From Caulobacter segnis (GTDB lineage: Bacteria > Pseudomonadota > Alphaproteobacteria > Caulobacterales > Caulobacteraceae): 64,000 nucleotides of DNA. The notes beneath the pieces are model-generated. The model did not search any database and was not told the origin of the DNA. It saw only the letters and a program-made list of their open reading frames with translations. Position numbers and translations under genes: made by a program. Shown piece by piece: positions 1 through 8,614 of this stretch. Position 1 is the stretch's first letter. Each line of letters opens with the position of its first letter. The stretch spans positions 62,001 through 126,000 of the forward strand of contig NZ_CP082923.1 in assembly GCF_019931575.1 (NCBI RefSeq). Direction: 5' to 3'.

Positions 1-2
1 AG

Positions 3-1067
3 GGCCAGACCCTGGACCAGCTGAACGCGGCCAAGATCGTCGGTTGCCTGCCGGGTTCGGTCGAGATCGAGACCCTGTTCGCCGGCGGCTCGTTCGGCCG
101 GCGCGCCAACTTCCAGTCGGACTACGCCGCCGAGTGCGTCCACATCGCCAAGAAGGTCGGCAAGGGCCGGCCGGTGAAGCTGGTCTGGACCCGCGAGGAC
201 GACATGCGGGCCGGCTATTTCCGGCCGATCGTGATCCACGCCGTGAAGGTCCAGCTGGACAAGGACGGCTATCCGGCCGGCTGGCGCCACCGCATCGTCA
301 CCCAGTCGATCATGAAGGGCTCGCCCATGCCGATGGGCAAGGGGCCGGATCAGACGGCGATCGAGGGCGCGGCCGGCTCGCCGTACCTCAAGGCGACGCC
401 GATCGTCGACGCCCAGGTGGCCCTGCCCGACGTCGGGGTTCCGGTCCTGTGGTGGCGCTCGGTGGGCGCGACCCACACCGCCTTCGTTATGGAGCACACG
501 ATCGACCAGCTGGCGGCCAAGGCCGGCAAGGATCCCGTCGACTATCGTCGCGCGCTCTACGCCAAGGCCGGCGCCGATCGGCATCTGGCGGCCTTGAACC
601 TGGCCGTCGAGAAGGCCGGGCCCACGGTGACGGCCGGCTGGACGCGCGGCGTGGCGGTGCACGAGAGCTTCGGCTCGGTCGTCGCCCAGGTCGCCGAGGT
701 CAAGCTGGAGAACGGGATCCCGCGCGTCGGCCGGGTGGTCACGGCCGTGGACTGCGGCGTCGCCATCTCGCCTGACCAGATCGCCGCCCAGATGGAAGGC
801 GGGACCTGCTTTGGCTTGTCGGGCGTGTTGTTCGGCGAGGTGACCCTGACCGACGGCAAGGTCGACCAGAGCAACTTCGACCGCTACCGCGTGCTGCGGA
901 TCAACGAGGCGCCGAGCGTGGAGACCAACATCGTCCCGTCCGGCAATCCGCCTAGCGGCGTCGGCGAACCCGGCACGCCGGTGATCGGTCCGGCCGTCGC
1001 CAACGCCCTGTTCGCCCTGAACAAGACGCCGACCACGCGCCTGCCGTTCGTCCGCTCCGAAACCTGA
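3..1067 (+). CDS. Molybdopterin-binding large subunit of a xanthine dehydrogenase/isoquinoline 1-oxidoreductase family enzyme (5' truncated)
   Basis: The reading frame is open from the window edge and gives 354 C-terminal residues ending in TGA. This subunit binds the molybdenum cofactor and hydroxylates N-heterocycles or aldehydes, passing electrons to a [2Fe-2S] partner that must lie to the left. Visible marks are the glycine-rich FAGGSFGRR segment about 30 residues in, and [13 protein letters not shown] near the C-terminus, where the family's catalytic glutamate (GVGEP) lies. Short loops and the FGRR motif favour the IorB branch over xanthine dehydrogenase proper. The substrate cannot be inferred. 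A MocA-type cytidylyltransferase and moa genes downstream fit, because this family uses the cytosine-dinucleotide form of the cofactor. Confidence 0.85.
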   Translation, partial: GQTLDQLNAAKIVGCLPGSVEIETLFAGGSFGRRANFQSDYAAECVHIAKKVGKGRPVKLVWTREDDMRAGYFRPIVIHAVKVQLDKDGYPAGWRHRIVTQSIMKGSPMPMGKGPDQTAIEGAAGSPYLKATPIVDAQVALPDVGVPVLWWRSVGATHTAFVMEHTIDQLAAKAGKDPVDYRRALYAKAGADRHLAALNLAVEKAGPTVTAGWTRGVAVHESFGSVVAQVAEVKLENGIPRVGRVVTAVDCGVAISPDQIAAQMEGGTCFGLSGVLFGEVTLTDGKVDQSNFDRYRVLRINEAPSVETNIVPSGNPPSGVGEPGTPVIGPAVANALFALNKTPTTRLPFVRSET

Positions 1068-1076
1068 TCGTCAAAA

Positions 1077-1103
1077 GTTCCGTCCTGCTCGCTAGACGGG
1101 AAC
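1077..1103. terminator. Imperfect inverted repeat after the molybdo-hydroxylase gene
   Basis: GTTCCGTC and GACGGGAAC face each other across about ten bases, 10 bp after the stop codon. It may be a weak terminator or an operator for the HTH gene starting at 1128. There is no T-run, so a terminator role is uncertain. Confidence 0.3.
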
Positions 1104-1127
1104 AAGTTCGCCGATCATCTTAGCGGC

Positions 1128-1694
1128 ATGGTGCAGAGCGTCAGTGCCGCTTTCGACAAGCTTACGCCCCGGGAACGGGAAATCCTCCGGCTGATCGCCG
1201 CGCATCTCCAGTCCAAGGAGATCGCGCGGGCCCTGGGCCTGTCGCCCAAGACCGTCGAGATGCACGTGCTCAGCGCGCGCCGCCGCCTGTCCGGCATGAG
1301 CCGCCGTGACGCCGCCCTGGCCTTCGTGGCCTGGGAGGGCGAGGACCCCGGTAATGACTACCGTAGGCGACCAGACGGGATGGCGACGCTTGCTGGCCCG
1401 TCGCTTCCTGATCGGGAGATTGGAGGCGGCGATGAACGAGCAGCACCCGACTTATCTGGCGGTCCCGCTTCCGCCAGGCATGGCCAAGCCGGTCAGTGGC
1501 AAGCCGCACTTCAGGACCTCATCGGGCCGGGTGAGCCGCCGGCCGCCGGCCGGGACTGGCGTCATGACATGAGCAACTTGCAGTGGCTTGGCCTCGTGGC
1601 CGGCGTCACGGCGCTGACCGCCATGCTCCTGGCCGTTACCGTGATCGCGGTCCACACATTCATTCTGGCGATCCAGCGGATAACCGGTCTCTGA
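1128..1694 (+). CDS. LuxR/FixJ-type HTH protein with a C-terminal membrane anchor
   Basis: The 188-residue product starts with a GerE-type HTH (residues about 8-72; LTPREREILRLIA, then SKEIARALGLSPKTVEMHV). A low-complexity linker of about 70 residues follows, then one hydrophobic segment (about 150-180). HTH plus linker plus C-terminal TM is a known architecture of small membrane-tethered regulators in Caulobacterales and sphingomonads. No receiver or ligand domain is present, so the input signal is unknown. The linker codons are unusually poor in G/C at third positions, and a second frame (1354-1572) there looks more like coding DNA. A frameshift or overlapping gene is therefore possible. 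Confidence 0.7.
   Translation: MVQSVSAAFDKLTPREREILRLIAAHLQSKEIARALGLSPKTVEMHVLSARRRLSGMSRRDAALAFVAWEGEDPGNDYRRRPDGMATLAGPSLPDREIGGGDERAAPDLSGGPASARHGQAGQWQAALQDLIGPGEPPAAGRDWRHDMSNLQWLGLVAGVTALTAMLLAVTVIAVHTFILAIQRITGL
1354..1572 (+). CDS. Possible overlapping small ORF inside the HTH gene linker
   Basis: A 72-residue frame, offset from the HTH gene, begins MTTVGDQTGWRRLLARR. Its third codon positions are mostly G or C, as in real genes here, while the HTH frame is not over the same stretch. Its TGA overlaps an in-frame ATG of the HTH frame at 1569 in an ATGA arrangement, as seen for coupled genes elsewhere in the window. No family is recognised. It could equally be the mirror image of the high G/C at first codon positions in the main frame. 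Confidence 0.2.
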   Translation: MTTVGDQTGWRRLLARRFLIGRLEAAMNEQHPTYLAVPLPPGMAKPVSGKPHFRTSSGRVSRRPPAGTGVMT

Positions 1695-1863
1695 CGGCCC
1701 TCGGGGCCGTCGCCATCATCACCAAGATCGTAGCGTCTGGAACGGGCGGCATGCGCCGCGCGATAGGATTTCCTTTGCATGAAACGAGCGTGCGTTAAAT
1801 CGTCGGGATGGGGCGCGTCTCGACGCATGTCGAGCATGCGATTGTTCTTGTTGGAACCCGGGC

Positions 1864-2313
1864 TTGGGCGAACTCTTCTCCATCCAGCTGATTGCTTACG
1901 CCGCCTATCTGATCGCCATGGCCATCTGCGGCATGGCGATCTGGAAAGGAGATCGACCGGCAAGGTTGGCGGCCCTTGTCCTGATCGCCGGCTGGACGCT
2001 GTCGGCGCTGACCGGCCATCGCGACAAGTACGGCATGAACTACCCGGTGACGATCATCGACACCAACTGCGCGCTGGCCTTCGTCTGGATTTCCGTTCGG
2101 TGGCGACGGATATGGTGCGCGGTGCTTGCGGCCTTGACGATCGTCGAGGTCATTATTCCGCTGGTGGCCTTCTTCGACCGCGACATCCATCGCTACAATC
2201 AGATGGCGTCCAACAACATCGTGGCCGTTCTGCAGCTCATGGTCATGGTCGTGGCCATCCAGCGGGCCTTCCGCGCCCGGAGACGGGCCGATGAAGGAGC
2301 TCTTCAGCCCTGA
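1864..2313 (+). CDS. Small multispanning membrane protein, function unknown
   Basis: A 149-residue protein using TTG as start. It has about five hydrophobic segments (roughly 5-26, 34-50, 60-78, 84-105 and 112-132) separated by short charged loops. Codon use is typical of the neighbourhood, which supports a real gene. It overlaps the next gene by 23 bp, so the two are probably co-transcribed. No family is recognised; it is only describable as an integral inner-membrane protein. Confidence 0.6.
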   Translation: MGELFSIQLIAYAAYLIAMAICGMAIWKGDRPARLAALVLIAGWTLSALTGHRDKYGMNYPVTIIDTNCALAFVWISVRWRRIWCAVLAALTIVEVIIPLVAFFDRDIHRYNQMASNNIVAVLQLMVMVVAIQRAFRARRRADEGALQP

Positions 2314-2515
2314 CCTCGACGCGATCGCCGACGAGGAGGACATCGCCGAGTTCCGACGCGCTTTCGCGACGATCGGCGAGGATCACCGCCGGATCCTGAC
2401 GATCCTGCTGCCCAAGCTGGCGGCGCTGCAGGAGCGTGGCGATTCCGCCGCCGCCCTGCGGCTGATCGCCGAGATCAAGCAGGTCATTTTGAAGGAGCAC
2501 GTACCCCCGCACTGA
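2291..2515 (+). CDS. Small acidic hypothetical protein
   Basis: A 74-residue, probably all-helical soluble protein (MKELFSPDLDAIADEED at the N-terminus, LIAEIKQVILKEH at the C-terminus). A GGAGA sequence lies 7 bases before the ATG. It overlaps the 3' end of the membrane-protein gene, which suggests a shared transcript and perhaps a functional link. No family is recognised. Confidence 0.55.
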   Translation: MKELFSPDLDAIADEEDIAEFRRAFATIGEDHRRILTILLPKLAALQERGDSAAALRLIAEIKQVILKEHVPPH

Positions 2516-2575
2516 ACACGATCGGCTGGGTGAAGGCCGTCGCCGGGTCCGCCCGGGGCGGGAGGGCTAGGGCTC

Positions 2576-3199
2576 TTAGCGGCCTTCGACGGCGCGGACG
2601 AGATCCTCGGGACGATCCACATCAAGATGGATCCCGGGATCCTCGACGGGAATCCGCGTCAGCTGGGCGCCCGCGCTCTCCAGGAGGGCGCGGGCGCCTT
2701 CGTCTCCAGAGAGCTGGCGCAACGCCGGAAACCAGGTCGCGCCGAACAGGACGGGGTGGCCGCGTCGGCCCAGATAGGTCGGGGCGATGAGGTCGAGGGG
2801 GCCTCTGAAGGCCAGGGTCAGCCGTTGGAGCGTCGCGGGGTCGATGGCCGGCATGTCGCCCAGCAGCACGAAGACGCCGGCCGCGTCGTTCGGCAGGGCC
2901 TGGGCGGCGGTCCGCAGCGAGGCGCCCATGCCCTCGGCCGGGTCCTCGACATGGACCAGGGTCAGGCGATCGGCAGCGGCGATCCGTGAGGCGGTGGCCT
3001 CGACCGCCTTGCGCACGGCGGGATCCGGCCCGATCGCCACGAAGACCCGCCGCGCCGGCGACAGGAACGCGGTCAGCAGGGCGCCGGCCACCAGCGGCGC
3101 GCCGTTCAGCGGAGCCGTCAGCTTGCCGCCGCCGAAGCGCGCGCCCCGACCGGCGGCCAGGACGATGGCGTCCAGTGACGTCGTATCCCTTTGCGTCAT
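2576..3199 (-). CDS. mocA: MocA-family molybdopterin cytidylyltransferase (NTP transferase)
   Basis: The 207-residue protein has the nucleotidyltransferase signature LAAGRGARFGGGKL near residue 15, and the metal/nucleotide motif GDMPAID near residue 112. MocA joins CTP to molybdopterin to form the cytosine-dinucleotide cofactor used by xanthine-dehydrogenase-family enzymes. The GMP-forming homologue MobA is the alternative, but the long FGGGKL loop and the nearby IorB-like gene favour MocA. It starts 30 bp from, and divergent to, moaA. GGAG lies just before the ATG. Confidence 0.75.
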   Translation of the reverse strand: MTQRDTTSLDAIVLAAGRGARFGGGKLTAPLNGAPLVAGALLTAFLSPARRVFVAIGPDPAVRKAVEATASRIAAADRLTLVHVEDPAEGMGASLRTAAQALPNDAAGVFVLLGDMPAIDPATLQRLTLAFRGPLDLIAPTYLGRRGHPVLFGATWFPALRQLSGDEGARALLESAGAQLTRIPVEDPGIHLDVDRPEDLVRAVEGR

Positions 3200-3229
3200 G
3201 GGCTCCAGCGCCTATTCTAACAGACGGAC

Positions 3230-4264
3230 ATGACGCCCTACGATGACAGCCCCGCGCAAGCGGTCCTTGCCCCGACCCGTCTGATCGACGGTTTCGGACG
3301 CGCCGTCACCTATCTGCGTGTCTCCGTCACCGACCGCTGCGACCTGCGCTGCCTCTACTGCATGTCCGAGCACATGACCTTCCTGCCGAAGGCCGAGGTG
3401 CTGACGCTGGAGGAACTGGACCGCCTGGCTTCGACCTTCGTGGGCCTGGGCGTGCGCAAGCTGCGGCTGACCGGCGGCGAGCCGCTGGTGCGCAAGGGCT
3501 TCATGGACCTGGTCGCCAGCCTGTCGCGCCACCTGCGCTCGGGCGCGTTGGACGAGCTGACCCTGACCACCAACGGCACCCAGCTGGAGCGCTACGCCGC
3601 CGACCTGGCCCGGCACGGCGTGCGGCGGATCAACGTCTCGCTCGACACGCTTAAGCCCGATCTCTTCCGCACCCTGACGCGTGGCGGCGATCTGGCGCGC
3701 GTGATCGCCGGGATCGACGCGGCCCTGGCGGCGGGGATCCAGGTGAAGATCAACGCCGTGGCCCTGAAGACCGACAACGCCGCCGAACTGCCCGAGCTGA
3801 TCCAGTGGGCCCACGCGCGCGGCTGCGACATCACCCTGATCGAGACCATGCCCCTGGGCGAGGTCGACCAGGACCGCACGGACCAGTATCTGTCGCTGAA
3901 GGACGTCCGCCGCGACCTCGCCTCGTTCTGGACGCTGGAAGACAGCCACTACGCCACCGGCGGCCCGGCGCGTTACACGCGGGTGGTTGAGACGGGCGGG
4001 CGGCTGGGATTCATCACCCCGCTGAGCAACCACTTCTGCGACACCTGCAACCGGGTGCGTCTGACCTGCACCGGAACGCTGCACACCTGCCTGGGCCGCG
4101 ACGACGCCAGCGACCTGCGGGCGGTGATCCGAGGCGGGGCGACCGATATCCAGCTGCACCAGGCGATCTTCGCGGCGATCGGGGCCAAGCCCCAGGGCCA
4201 CGACTTCCAGATCGCCGCCCCCCGCCCGGCTGTCGCCCGCCACATGTCGACGACAGGCGGATGA
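3230..4264 (+). CDS. moaA: GTP 3',8-cyclase MoaA
   Basis: This is the first step of molybdenum cofactor synthesis: a radical-SAM enzyme converting GTP to 3',8-cyclo-7,8-dihydro-GTP. The N-terminal [4Fe-4S] cysteines are in CDLRCLYC (residues about 38-45). The C-terminal cluster motif is [12 protein letters not shown], with another cysteine in HTCLG. The protein ends in the Gly-Gly needed by the family. Its 344 residues match the usual length. It leads a five-gene operon moaA-D-E-B-C. The ATG has no strong ribosome site and the divergent mocA start is only 30 bp away. Confidence 0.95.
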   Translation: MTPYDDSPAQAVLAPTRLIDGFGRAVTYLRVSVTDRCDLRCLYCMSEHMTFLPKAEVLTLEELDRLASTFVGLGVRKLRLTGGEPLVRKGFMDLVASLSRHLRSGALDELTLTTNGTQLERYAADLARHGVRRINVSLDTLKPDLFRTLTRGGDLARVIAGIDAALAAGIQVKINAVALKTDNAAELPELIQWAHARGCDITLIETMPLGEVDQDRTDQYLSLKDVRRDLASFWTLEDSHYATGGPARYTRVVETGGRLGFITPLSNHFCDTCNRVRLTCTGTLHTCLGRDDASDLRAVIRGGATDIQLHQAIFAAIGAKPQGHDFQIAAPRPAVARHMSTTGG

Positions 4265-4279
4265 TGGGGGTCAGCTGAG

Positions 4280-4519
4280 ATGGCCAGGGTGCTGCTGTTC
4301 GGACGCTTGGCCGACCAGGCCGGCTGGCGTGATCGCCGAATCGAGGCCGGCGACCTCTCGGCCCTGCGCGCGGCGTTGGCCGCCGACGATCCGGACCTGG
4401 GCGAGGCCCTGGCCGGGCCGGGCGTCCAGGTCGCCATCGACAAGGCCATCGTCCGGGGCGAGGCGGCGCTGACCGCCGCGACCGAAGTGGCCTTCCTGCC
4501 GCCCATGAGCGGCGGATGA
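4280..4519 (+). CDS. moaD: Molybdopterin synthase small subunit MoaD
   Basis: A 79-residue ubiquitin-fold sulfur carrier ending in MSGG. The terminal glycine is adenylated and thiocarboxylated so that sulfur can be passed to precursor Z in complex with MoaE. It lies 15 bp after moaA, and its stop overlaps the moaE start in an ATGA, which implies translational coupling and equimolar synthesis with its partner. Confidence 0.92.
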   Translation: MARVLLFGRLADQAGWRDRRIEAGDLSALRAALAADDPDLGEALAGPGVQVAIDKAIVRGEAALTAATEVAFLPPMSGG

Positions 4520-4971
4520 CCGTCACGCCCACGGTGACCTTGACCGACCAGCCGTTCGAGCCGGGCGCGCTCGTCACGGCCTTCTGCGCGGGGCGCGAGG
4601 AGACGGGCGCGGTGGCGACCTTCGTGGGCCTGGCGCGGGCCGAAAGAGGCGCGGCCGCCGCGCTGGAGCTCGAGGCCTATCCGGGCTTCACCGACACGGC
4701 GATCGGCGAGATCGCCCGTGATGCGATCGGCCGGTTCAAGCTGCAGGACGTCCATATCGTCCACCGGACGGGCCGCATCGCGCCGGGCGAGGCGATCGTC
4801 TTCGTGGCCACGGCCGCCGGGCATCGCCGCGAGGCGTTCGAGGCCTGCGACTTCCTGATGGACTATCTGAAGAGCCGCGCGCCCTTCTGGAAGAAAGAGC
4901 ACGGGCCGGACGGCGCGCGCTGGATCGAGCCGACGGACCGCGATAGGACCGACGCCGAACGCTGGGACTGA
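4516..4971 (+). CDS. moaE: Molybdopterin synthase catalytic subunit MoaE
   Basis: The 151-residue large subunit of molybdopterin synthase carries out dithiolene formation on cyclic pyranopterin monophosphate. Family marks are GAVATFVGLARAE near residue 33, the HRTGRIAPGEAIV segment near residue 85 and the conserved lysines in YLKSRAPFWKKE near residue 120, which include the catalytic lysine. It overlaps moaD by 4 bp. Confidence 0.93.
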   Translation: MTVTPTVTLTDQPFEPGALVTAFCAGREETGAVATFVGLARAERGAAAALELEAYPGFTDTAIGEIARDAIGRFKLQDVHIVHRTGRIAPGEAIVFVATAAGHRREAFEACDFLMDYLKSRAPFWKKEHGPDGARWIEPTDRDRTDAERWD

Positions 4972-4981
4972 GGAGAGCGCC

Positions 4982-5536
4982 ATGTCGGAAACGGGCCTGA
5001 AGCCGGGCGGCGGGATCAAGTTGGAGCTGCCGTTCAAGCCGGTGCGCATCGCGATCCTCACCGTCTCCGACACCCGTGACGAAAGCACCGACACCTCGGG
5101 CCAGCTGCTGATCGACCGTGTCCGCGACGCCGGCCACGAGCTGGCCGGTCGCGCCGTGATCCGTGATGACGTCGAGAAGATCCGCCAACAGGTCCGCGAC
5201 TGGATCGACAGCAAGGCCGTCGACGCAATCGTCACCACCGGCGGCACCGGTCTGACCGGCCGCGACGTCACGGTCGAGGCGCTGGAGCCGCTGTTCGACA
5301 AGAAGATCGACGGCTTCTCGGTGGTCTTCCACTTGGTCTCCTACGCCTCGGTGGGTCTCTCGACCCTGCAGTCGCGGGCGACGGCGGGACTGATCGACGG
5401 CGTCTTCGTCTTCTGCCTGCCGGGCAGCAACGGGGCGGTGAAGGATGGCTGGGACAAGGTGATCGCCGCCCAGCTCGACAGCCGCCACAAGCCCTGCAAC
5501 ATGGTCGAGCTGATGCCGAGGCTTCTGGAACGGTGA
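4982..5536 (+). CDS. moaB: Molybdopterin adenylyltransferase-family protein MoaB
   Basis: The 184-residue MoaB/Mog-fold protein has [14 protein letters not shown] near residue 26 and the molybdopterin-binding motif [13 protein letters not shown] near residue 83. The family adenylylates molybdopterin before molybdate insertion; MoaB and Mog share this fold and cannot be fully separated by eye. GAGGAGAG precedes the ATG. Its stop overlaps the moaC GTG start in a GTGA, so moaC translation is probably coupled. Confidence 0.9.
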   Translation: MSETGLKPGGGIKLELPFKPVRIAILTVSDTRDESTDTSGQLLIDRVRDAGHELAGRAVIRDDVEKIRQQVRDWIDSKAVDAIVTTGGTGLTGRDVTVEALEPLFDKKIDGFSVVFHLVSYASVGLSTLQSRATAGLIDGVFVFCLPGSNGAVKDGWDKVIAAQLDSRHKPCNMVELMPRLLER

Positions 5537-6000
5537 GCAAGCTCACGCACATCGACGACGAGGGCCGGGCCCGTATGGTCGACGTCTCGGACAAGCCGGC
5601 GACGGCCCGCGAGGCGGTCGCCACGGGCTTCGTGCGGATGAGCCCCGACACCCTGGCCCTGGCCGTATCGGGCTCGGGCCGCAAGGGCGACGTCCGCGCC
5701 GTGGCGGAACTGGCCGGCGTCATGGCCGCCAAGAAGACGTCCGACCTGATCCCGCTATGCCACCCGCTGGCGCTGTCCAAGGTGGTCGTCGAGGTCGAGC
5801 CGGCCGAGGGCGGCCTCGCGGTCACCGCGCGGGTCAAGACAACAGGTCCGACCGGGGTCGAGATGGAGGCGCTGACCGCCGCCTCGGTGGCCTGCCTGAC
5901 GATCTACGACATGCTCAAGGCCGCCGAGAAGGGCATGGTCATCGAGGCCGTCCGGCTCCTGGAGAAGACCGGCGGCAAGTCGGGGGACTGGAAGGCTTAA
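5533..6000 (+). CDS. moaC: Cyclic pyranopterin monophosphate synthase MoaC
   Basis: The 155-residue MoaC converts the MoaA product to cyclic pyranopterin monophosphate. The start [19 protein letters not shown], the DLIPLCHPL motif near residue 72, the GVEMEALTA motif near residue 112 and the [11 protein letters not shown] helix are diagnostic. A GTG start is used inside the moaB stop. The stop codon overlaps that of the convergent chemoreceptor gene by 4 bp, so the operon ends here. Confidence 0.95.
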   Translation: MSKLTHIDDEGRARMVDVSDKPATAREAVATGFVRMSPDTLALAVSGSGRKGDVRAVAELAGVMAAKKTSDLIPLCHPLALSKVVVEVEPAEGGLAVTARVKTTGPTGVEMEALTAASVACLTIYDMLKAAEKGMVIEAVRLLEKTGGKSGDWKA

Positions 6001-7793
6001 GCCGCTCGGCGCTGGGCCTCGCCGCCGATCCGCAGCTCGCCCATCCGCTGGGCCAGGCGCGTGGCCTCCTGGGCCAGGGCGTGGCTGGCGGCGGTGGTCT
6101 CCTCGACCATGGCGGCGTTGCGCTGGGTGACCTGATCCATCTGGTTCATGGTCGTGTTGACCTCGGCCAGGCCGCGCGCCTGTTCCTGGGTCGAGGCGGC
6201 CATCTCGCCGACCAGGCCGTCGATCTGGTCGACCTCGCTGGCGATGGCGCGCAGGGCCTCGCCGGCCTTGCCGACATATTCGACGCCCTGTCCGACCTCG
6301 ACCGTGCTGGTGCTGATCAGGGTCTTGATCTCGCGGGCGGCCTCGGCCGAGCGCTGGGCCAGGGCGCGGACTTCCTGGGCGACGACCGCGAAGCCGCGAC
6401 CCGCTTCACCGGCCCGAGCCGCCTCGACGCCCGCATTAAGAGCCAGGAGGTTGGTCTGGAAGGCGATCTCGTCGATGACGCCGATGATCTGGCCGATCTG
6501 GGCCGAGGACTTCTCGATGGCGCCCATGGCCTCGACGGCCTGACTGACGATCGAGCCCGAGGCGTTGGCGGCGCTGCGTGCGCGCTCGACGACCTGGCGG
6601 GCGCGGCTGGCGCCCTCGGCGGTGACGCGCACGGTGCTGGTGATCTCGTCGAGGGCGGCCACGGCCTCTTCCAGGCTGGCGGCCTGGCGTTCGGTGCGGC
6701 CCGACAGGTCGTCGGCGGCATCGGTGATCTCGGCCGTGCCGCCGTGGATCGCCTTCACGGCCTCCAGCGAGGCGGCGATGACGCCGGACAGCTTCTCGAC
6801 CGCGACATTGAAGTCGACTCGCAGCTTCTCGTAGCCGGCCGGGAAGGGGCGTTCCAGCCGGTGGGAGAGGTCGCCCTCGGACATCGACTTCAGGGCCTGG
6901 GCCAGGCTGTCGACGACGGCCTTCTGGGTGGCCTCGGCCTCGTCGCGGCGCGTCTCGGCCTCGCGGCGTTCGATCTCCAGGGCGTCGCGGACGTCGGCGG
7001 CCTCCAGCTCCTTGCGGCGCGCTTCGACCGTCTCATGGAAGGTCCGCAGGGCGTCGGTCATCTGGCCGATCTCGTCCTCGCCGCGCTTCTTGGGCAGCAC
7101 GACCGAGAGGTCACCGGCCGACAGGCGGCGCAGGGCGCGGGTGATCTCGACCAACGGCGCGACCAGGCCCTTCTGGGCGGCGAACATCAGCACGGCGGCG
7201 AAGGCGGCGGCGGTCAGCAGCAGGGCGCCCATCAACACCTGGCCCAGGAGGCCCAGCGACTTGGCGGTGTTGGCGTCGCGGGTGGCGGCGGCCTCGATCT
7301 TGACCGAGGCGCCCTCCATCCTGTCCTCGAGCGCCGAGAACTGCTTGGCGAAGTCCGGCAGTTTGCCGCGGGCCCCGGCCGGGTCGGTGTCGGCGATCGC
7401 GCCGATATGGCCGGCGGCCGCGATATAGGTGGTCAGCGGCGCTTCGACCTCGGCGAGGGCGGACTTGACCGAGGGGTCTTCGGCCAGCTTGCCGCTGGAG
7501 GCGATGTCGTCCTTGAAGGCCTGGGTGTGTTCGGCGAGGTCCGCGCGCACGGTCTTCAGATCGACGCCAAGGGAGGGGTCGGCGGACATGATCGCGCCCA
7601 TGACGTCGGCGCGCAGGGCGTCGTGCATCATGTCGGCGTGCATGTGCAGGCGAAGGATCTTGGCCGAATCCTCGGCGCGGGTCAGGGCGTTGTCGAGGCT
7701 CACCGCCACCCACAAGCCCGTGCCGGCCGTGGCCGCGCACAGCAGCGCCGCGCCAGCGGCCGCTCCCATGACCTTCTGACCCAAGGACGCCAT
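5997..7793 (-). CDS. Methyl-accepting chemotaxis protein
   Basis: A 598-residue transmembrane chemoreceptor. The ATG at 7793 is preferred over a frame-extending start at 7823 because GGGGAGAGA lies just before it. Order of parts: TM1 (about 8-30), a small helical periplasmic domain of about 150 residues, TM2 (about 186-210), HAMP (about 210-265), then the cytoplasmic coiled coil whose tip is [20 protein letters not shown], followed by [15 protein letters not shown]. There is no C-terminal CheR/CheB pentapeptide. The ligand is unknown. No other che genes are adjacent, so it is an orphan receptor. Confidence 0.93.
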   Translation of the reverse strand: MASLGQKVMGAAAGAALLCAATAGTGLWVAVSLDNALTRAEDSAKILRLHMHADMMHDALRADVMGAIMSADPSLGVDLKTVRADLAEHTQAFKDDIASSGKLAEDPSVKSALAEVEAPLTTYIAAAGHIGAIADTDPAGARGKLPDFAKQFSALEDRMEGASVKIEAAATRDANTAKSLGLLGQVLMGALLLTAAAFAAVLMFAAQKGLVAPLVEITRALRRLSAGDLSVVLPKKRGEDEIGQMTDALRTFHETVEARRKELEAADVRDALEIERREAETRRDEAEATQKAVVDSLAQALKSMSEGDLSHRLERPFPAGYEKLRVDFNVAVEKLSGVIAASLEAVKAIHGGTAEITDAADDLSGRTERQAASLEEAVAALDEITSTVRVTAEGASRARQVVERARSAANASGSIVSQAVEAMGAIEKSSAQIGQIIGVIDEIAFQTNLLALNAGVEAARAGEAGRGFAVVAQEVRALAQRSAEAAREIKTLISTSTVEVGQGVEYVGKAGEALRAIASEVDQIDGLVGEMAASTQEQARGLAEVNTTMNQMDQVTQRNAAMVEETTAASHALAQEATRLAQRMGELRIGGEAQRRAA

Positions 7794-7922
7794 GTCGATC
7801 TCTCCCCGCGCGGCCCGCCGCAAATCTCGGGGGGAAGGATGCCGGGGGAGGTGTCTAACGGCTCTTAACCGTGACCGCGTCAGCCGGGCGACATAACGTC
7901 GCGCGCCGCCCGGGCCGAGGCT

Positions 7923-8288
7923 CTAGGCGACGACGATCTGGCCGTCGCGGACCTCGACGGGCCAGGGGAACAGCTTGTCGCCGGGACAGGGGCCGGCGAC
8001 GCAGGCTCCGTCCTCGATCTTGAACAGGGCCGCGTGGCCGGCGCACAGGATCAGGTCGTTCTCGCGGGTCAGGTAGCGGCCGGCGAACCCGGCCAGCGGC
8101 CAGCCGGCGTGCGGGCAGCTGTCCAGATAGCCGACCACCAGTTCGTCCTTGCGGACCACGAACCCGGCGAACATCGCGTCGCCCTCGCGCCAGCGGAAAC
8201 CCTTCGAGCCGGGCGAGGGGACCTCGTCCAGCGCGCAGAGCACCGTCCCGGGCGCGGGGCGGGCGGGGTTGTCCGGGTCCGTGCGCAC
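7923..8288 (-). CDS. Rieske [2Fe-2S] domain protein
   Basis: A 121-residue soluble single-domain Rieske protein. Cluster ligands are in CPHAGWPL (about residues 58-60) and CAGHAALF (about 82-85), the CxH...CxxH pattern. It has no membrane anchor and no fused oxygenase, so it is probably a small electron-transfer ferredoxin or a sensor. The start is a GTG 15 bp after the yciI stop, placing it last in the tsaD-gpsA-yciI-Rieske group. The partner is not evident. Confidence 0.82.
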   Translation of the reverse strand: MRTDPDNPARPAPGTVLCALDEVPSPGSKGFRWREGDAMFAGFVVRKDELVVGYLDSCPHAGWPLAGFAGRYLTRENDLILCAGHAALFKIEDGACVAGPCPGDKLFPWPVEVRDGQIVVA

Positions 8289-8303
8289 GATGCAGCCTTG
8301 AGC

Positions 8304-8591
8304 TCAGCCGTTGATCGAGCCGACGCCGACGCGCCAGCCCTGGATCTCGACGCTCTCGAACAGGCCGGCCAGGGTGTAGGGATCGTTGTCGGCCAGGGCC
8401 TGGACGGCGGCCTTGTCCTCGGCCTCGATGATCAGCAGCGAGCCGATCGGGCTTCCGGCCTCGTCCAACAGGGGGCCGGCGGCCTTCACCAGGCCCGAGG
8501 CGTTCAGATAGTCCAGGTGAACCGGGCGGGTGGCCAGGCGGGTCTCGAGCGCGCCGGGCTTGTCCTTGCAGACGATGACGAAGAGGGCCAT
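8304..8591 (-). CDS. YciI-family protein
   Basis: The 95-residue ferredoxin-like-fold protein has the YciI pattern: MALFVIVCKDKPGAL at the start, R..HLDYL near residue 25 and a D-P-Y motif (NDPYTLAGLF) near residue 70. The family's conserved His and Asp suggest a small catalytic or binding role, but no reaction is established. AAGGACC precedes the ATG. It starts 23 bp after gpsA and belongs to the same leftward operon. Confidence 0.85.
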   Translation of the reverse strand: MALFVIVCKDKPGALETRLATRPVHLDYLNASGLVKAAGPLLDEAGSPIGSLLIIEAEDKAAVQALADNDPYTLAGLFESVEIQGWRVGVGSING

Positions 8592-8614
8592 GCGGGGTCC
8601 TTGCTGGCTGACTT

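Noticed and set aside
5757..7868. A 703-codon frame antisense to the chemoreceptor
   Set aside because: Low-complexity translation rich in Gly, Asp and Leu, opposite a gene with clear domains; typical GC-rich shadow.
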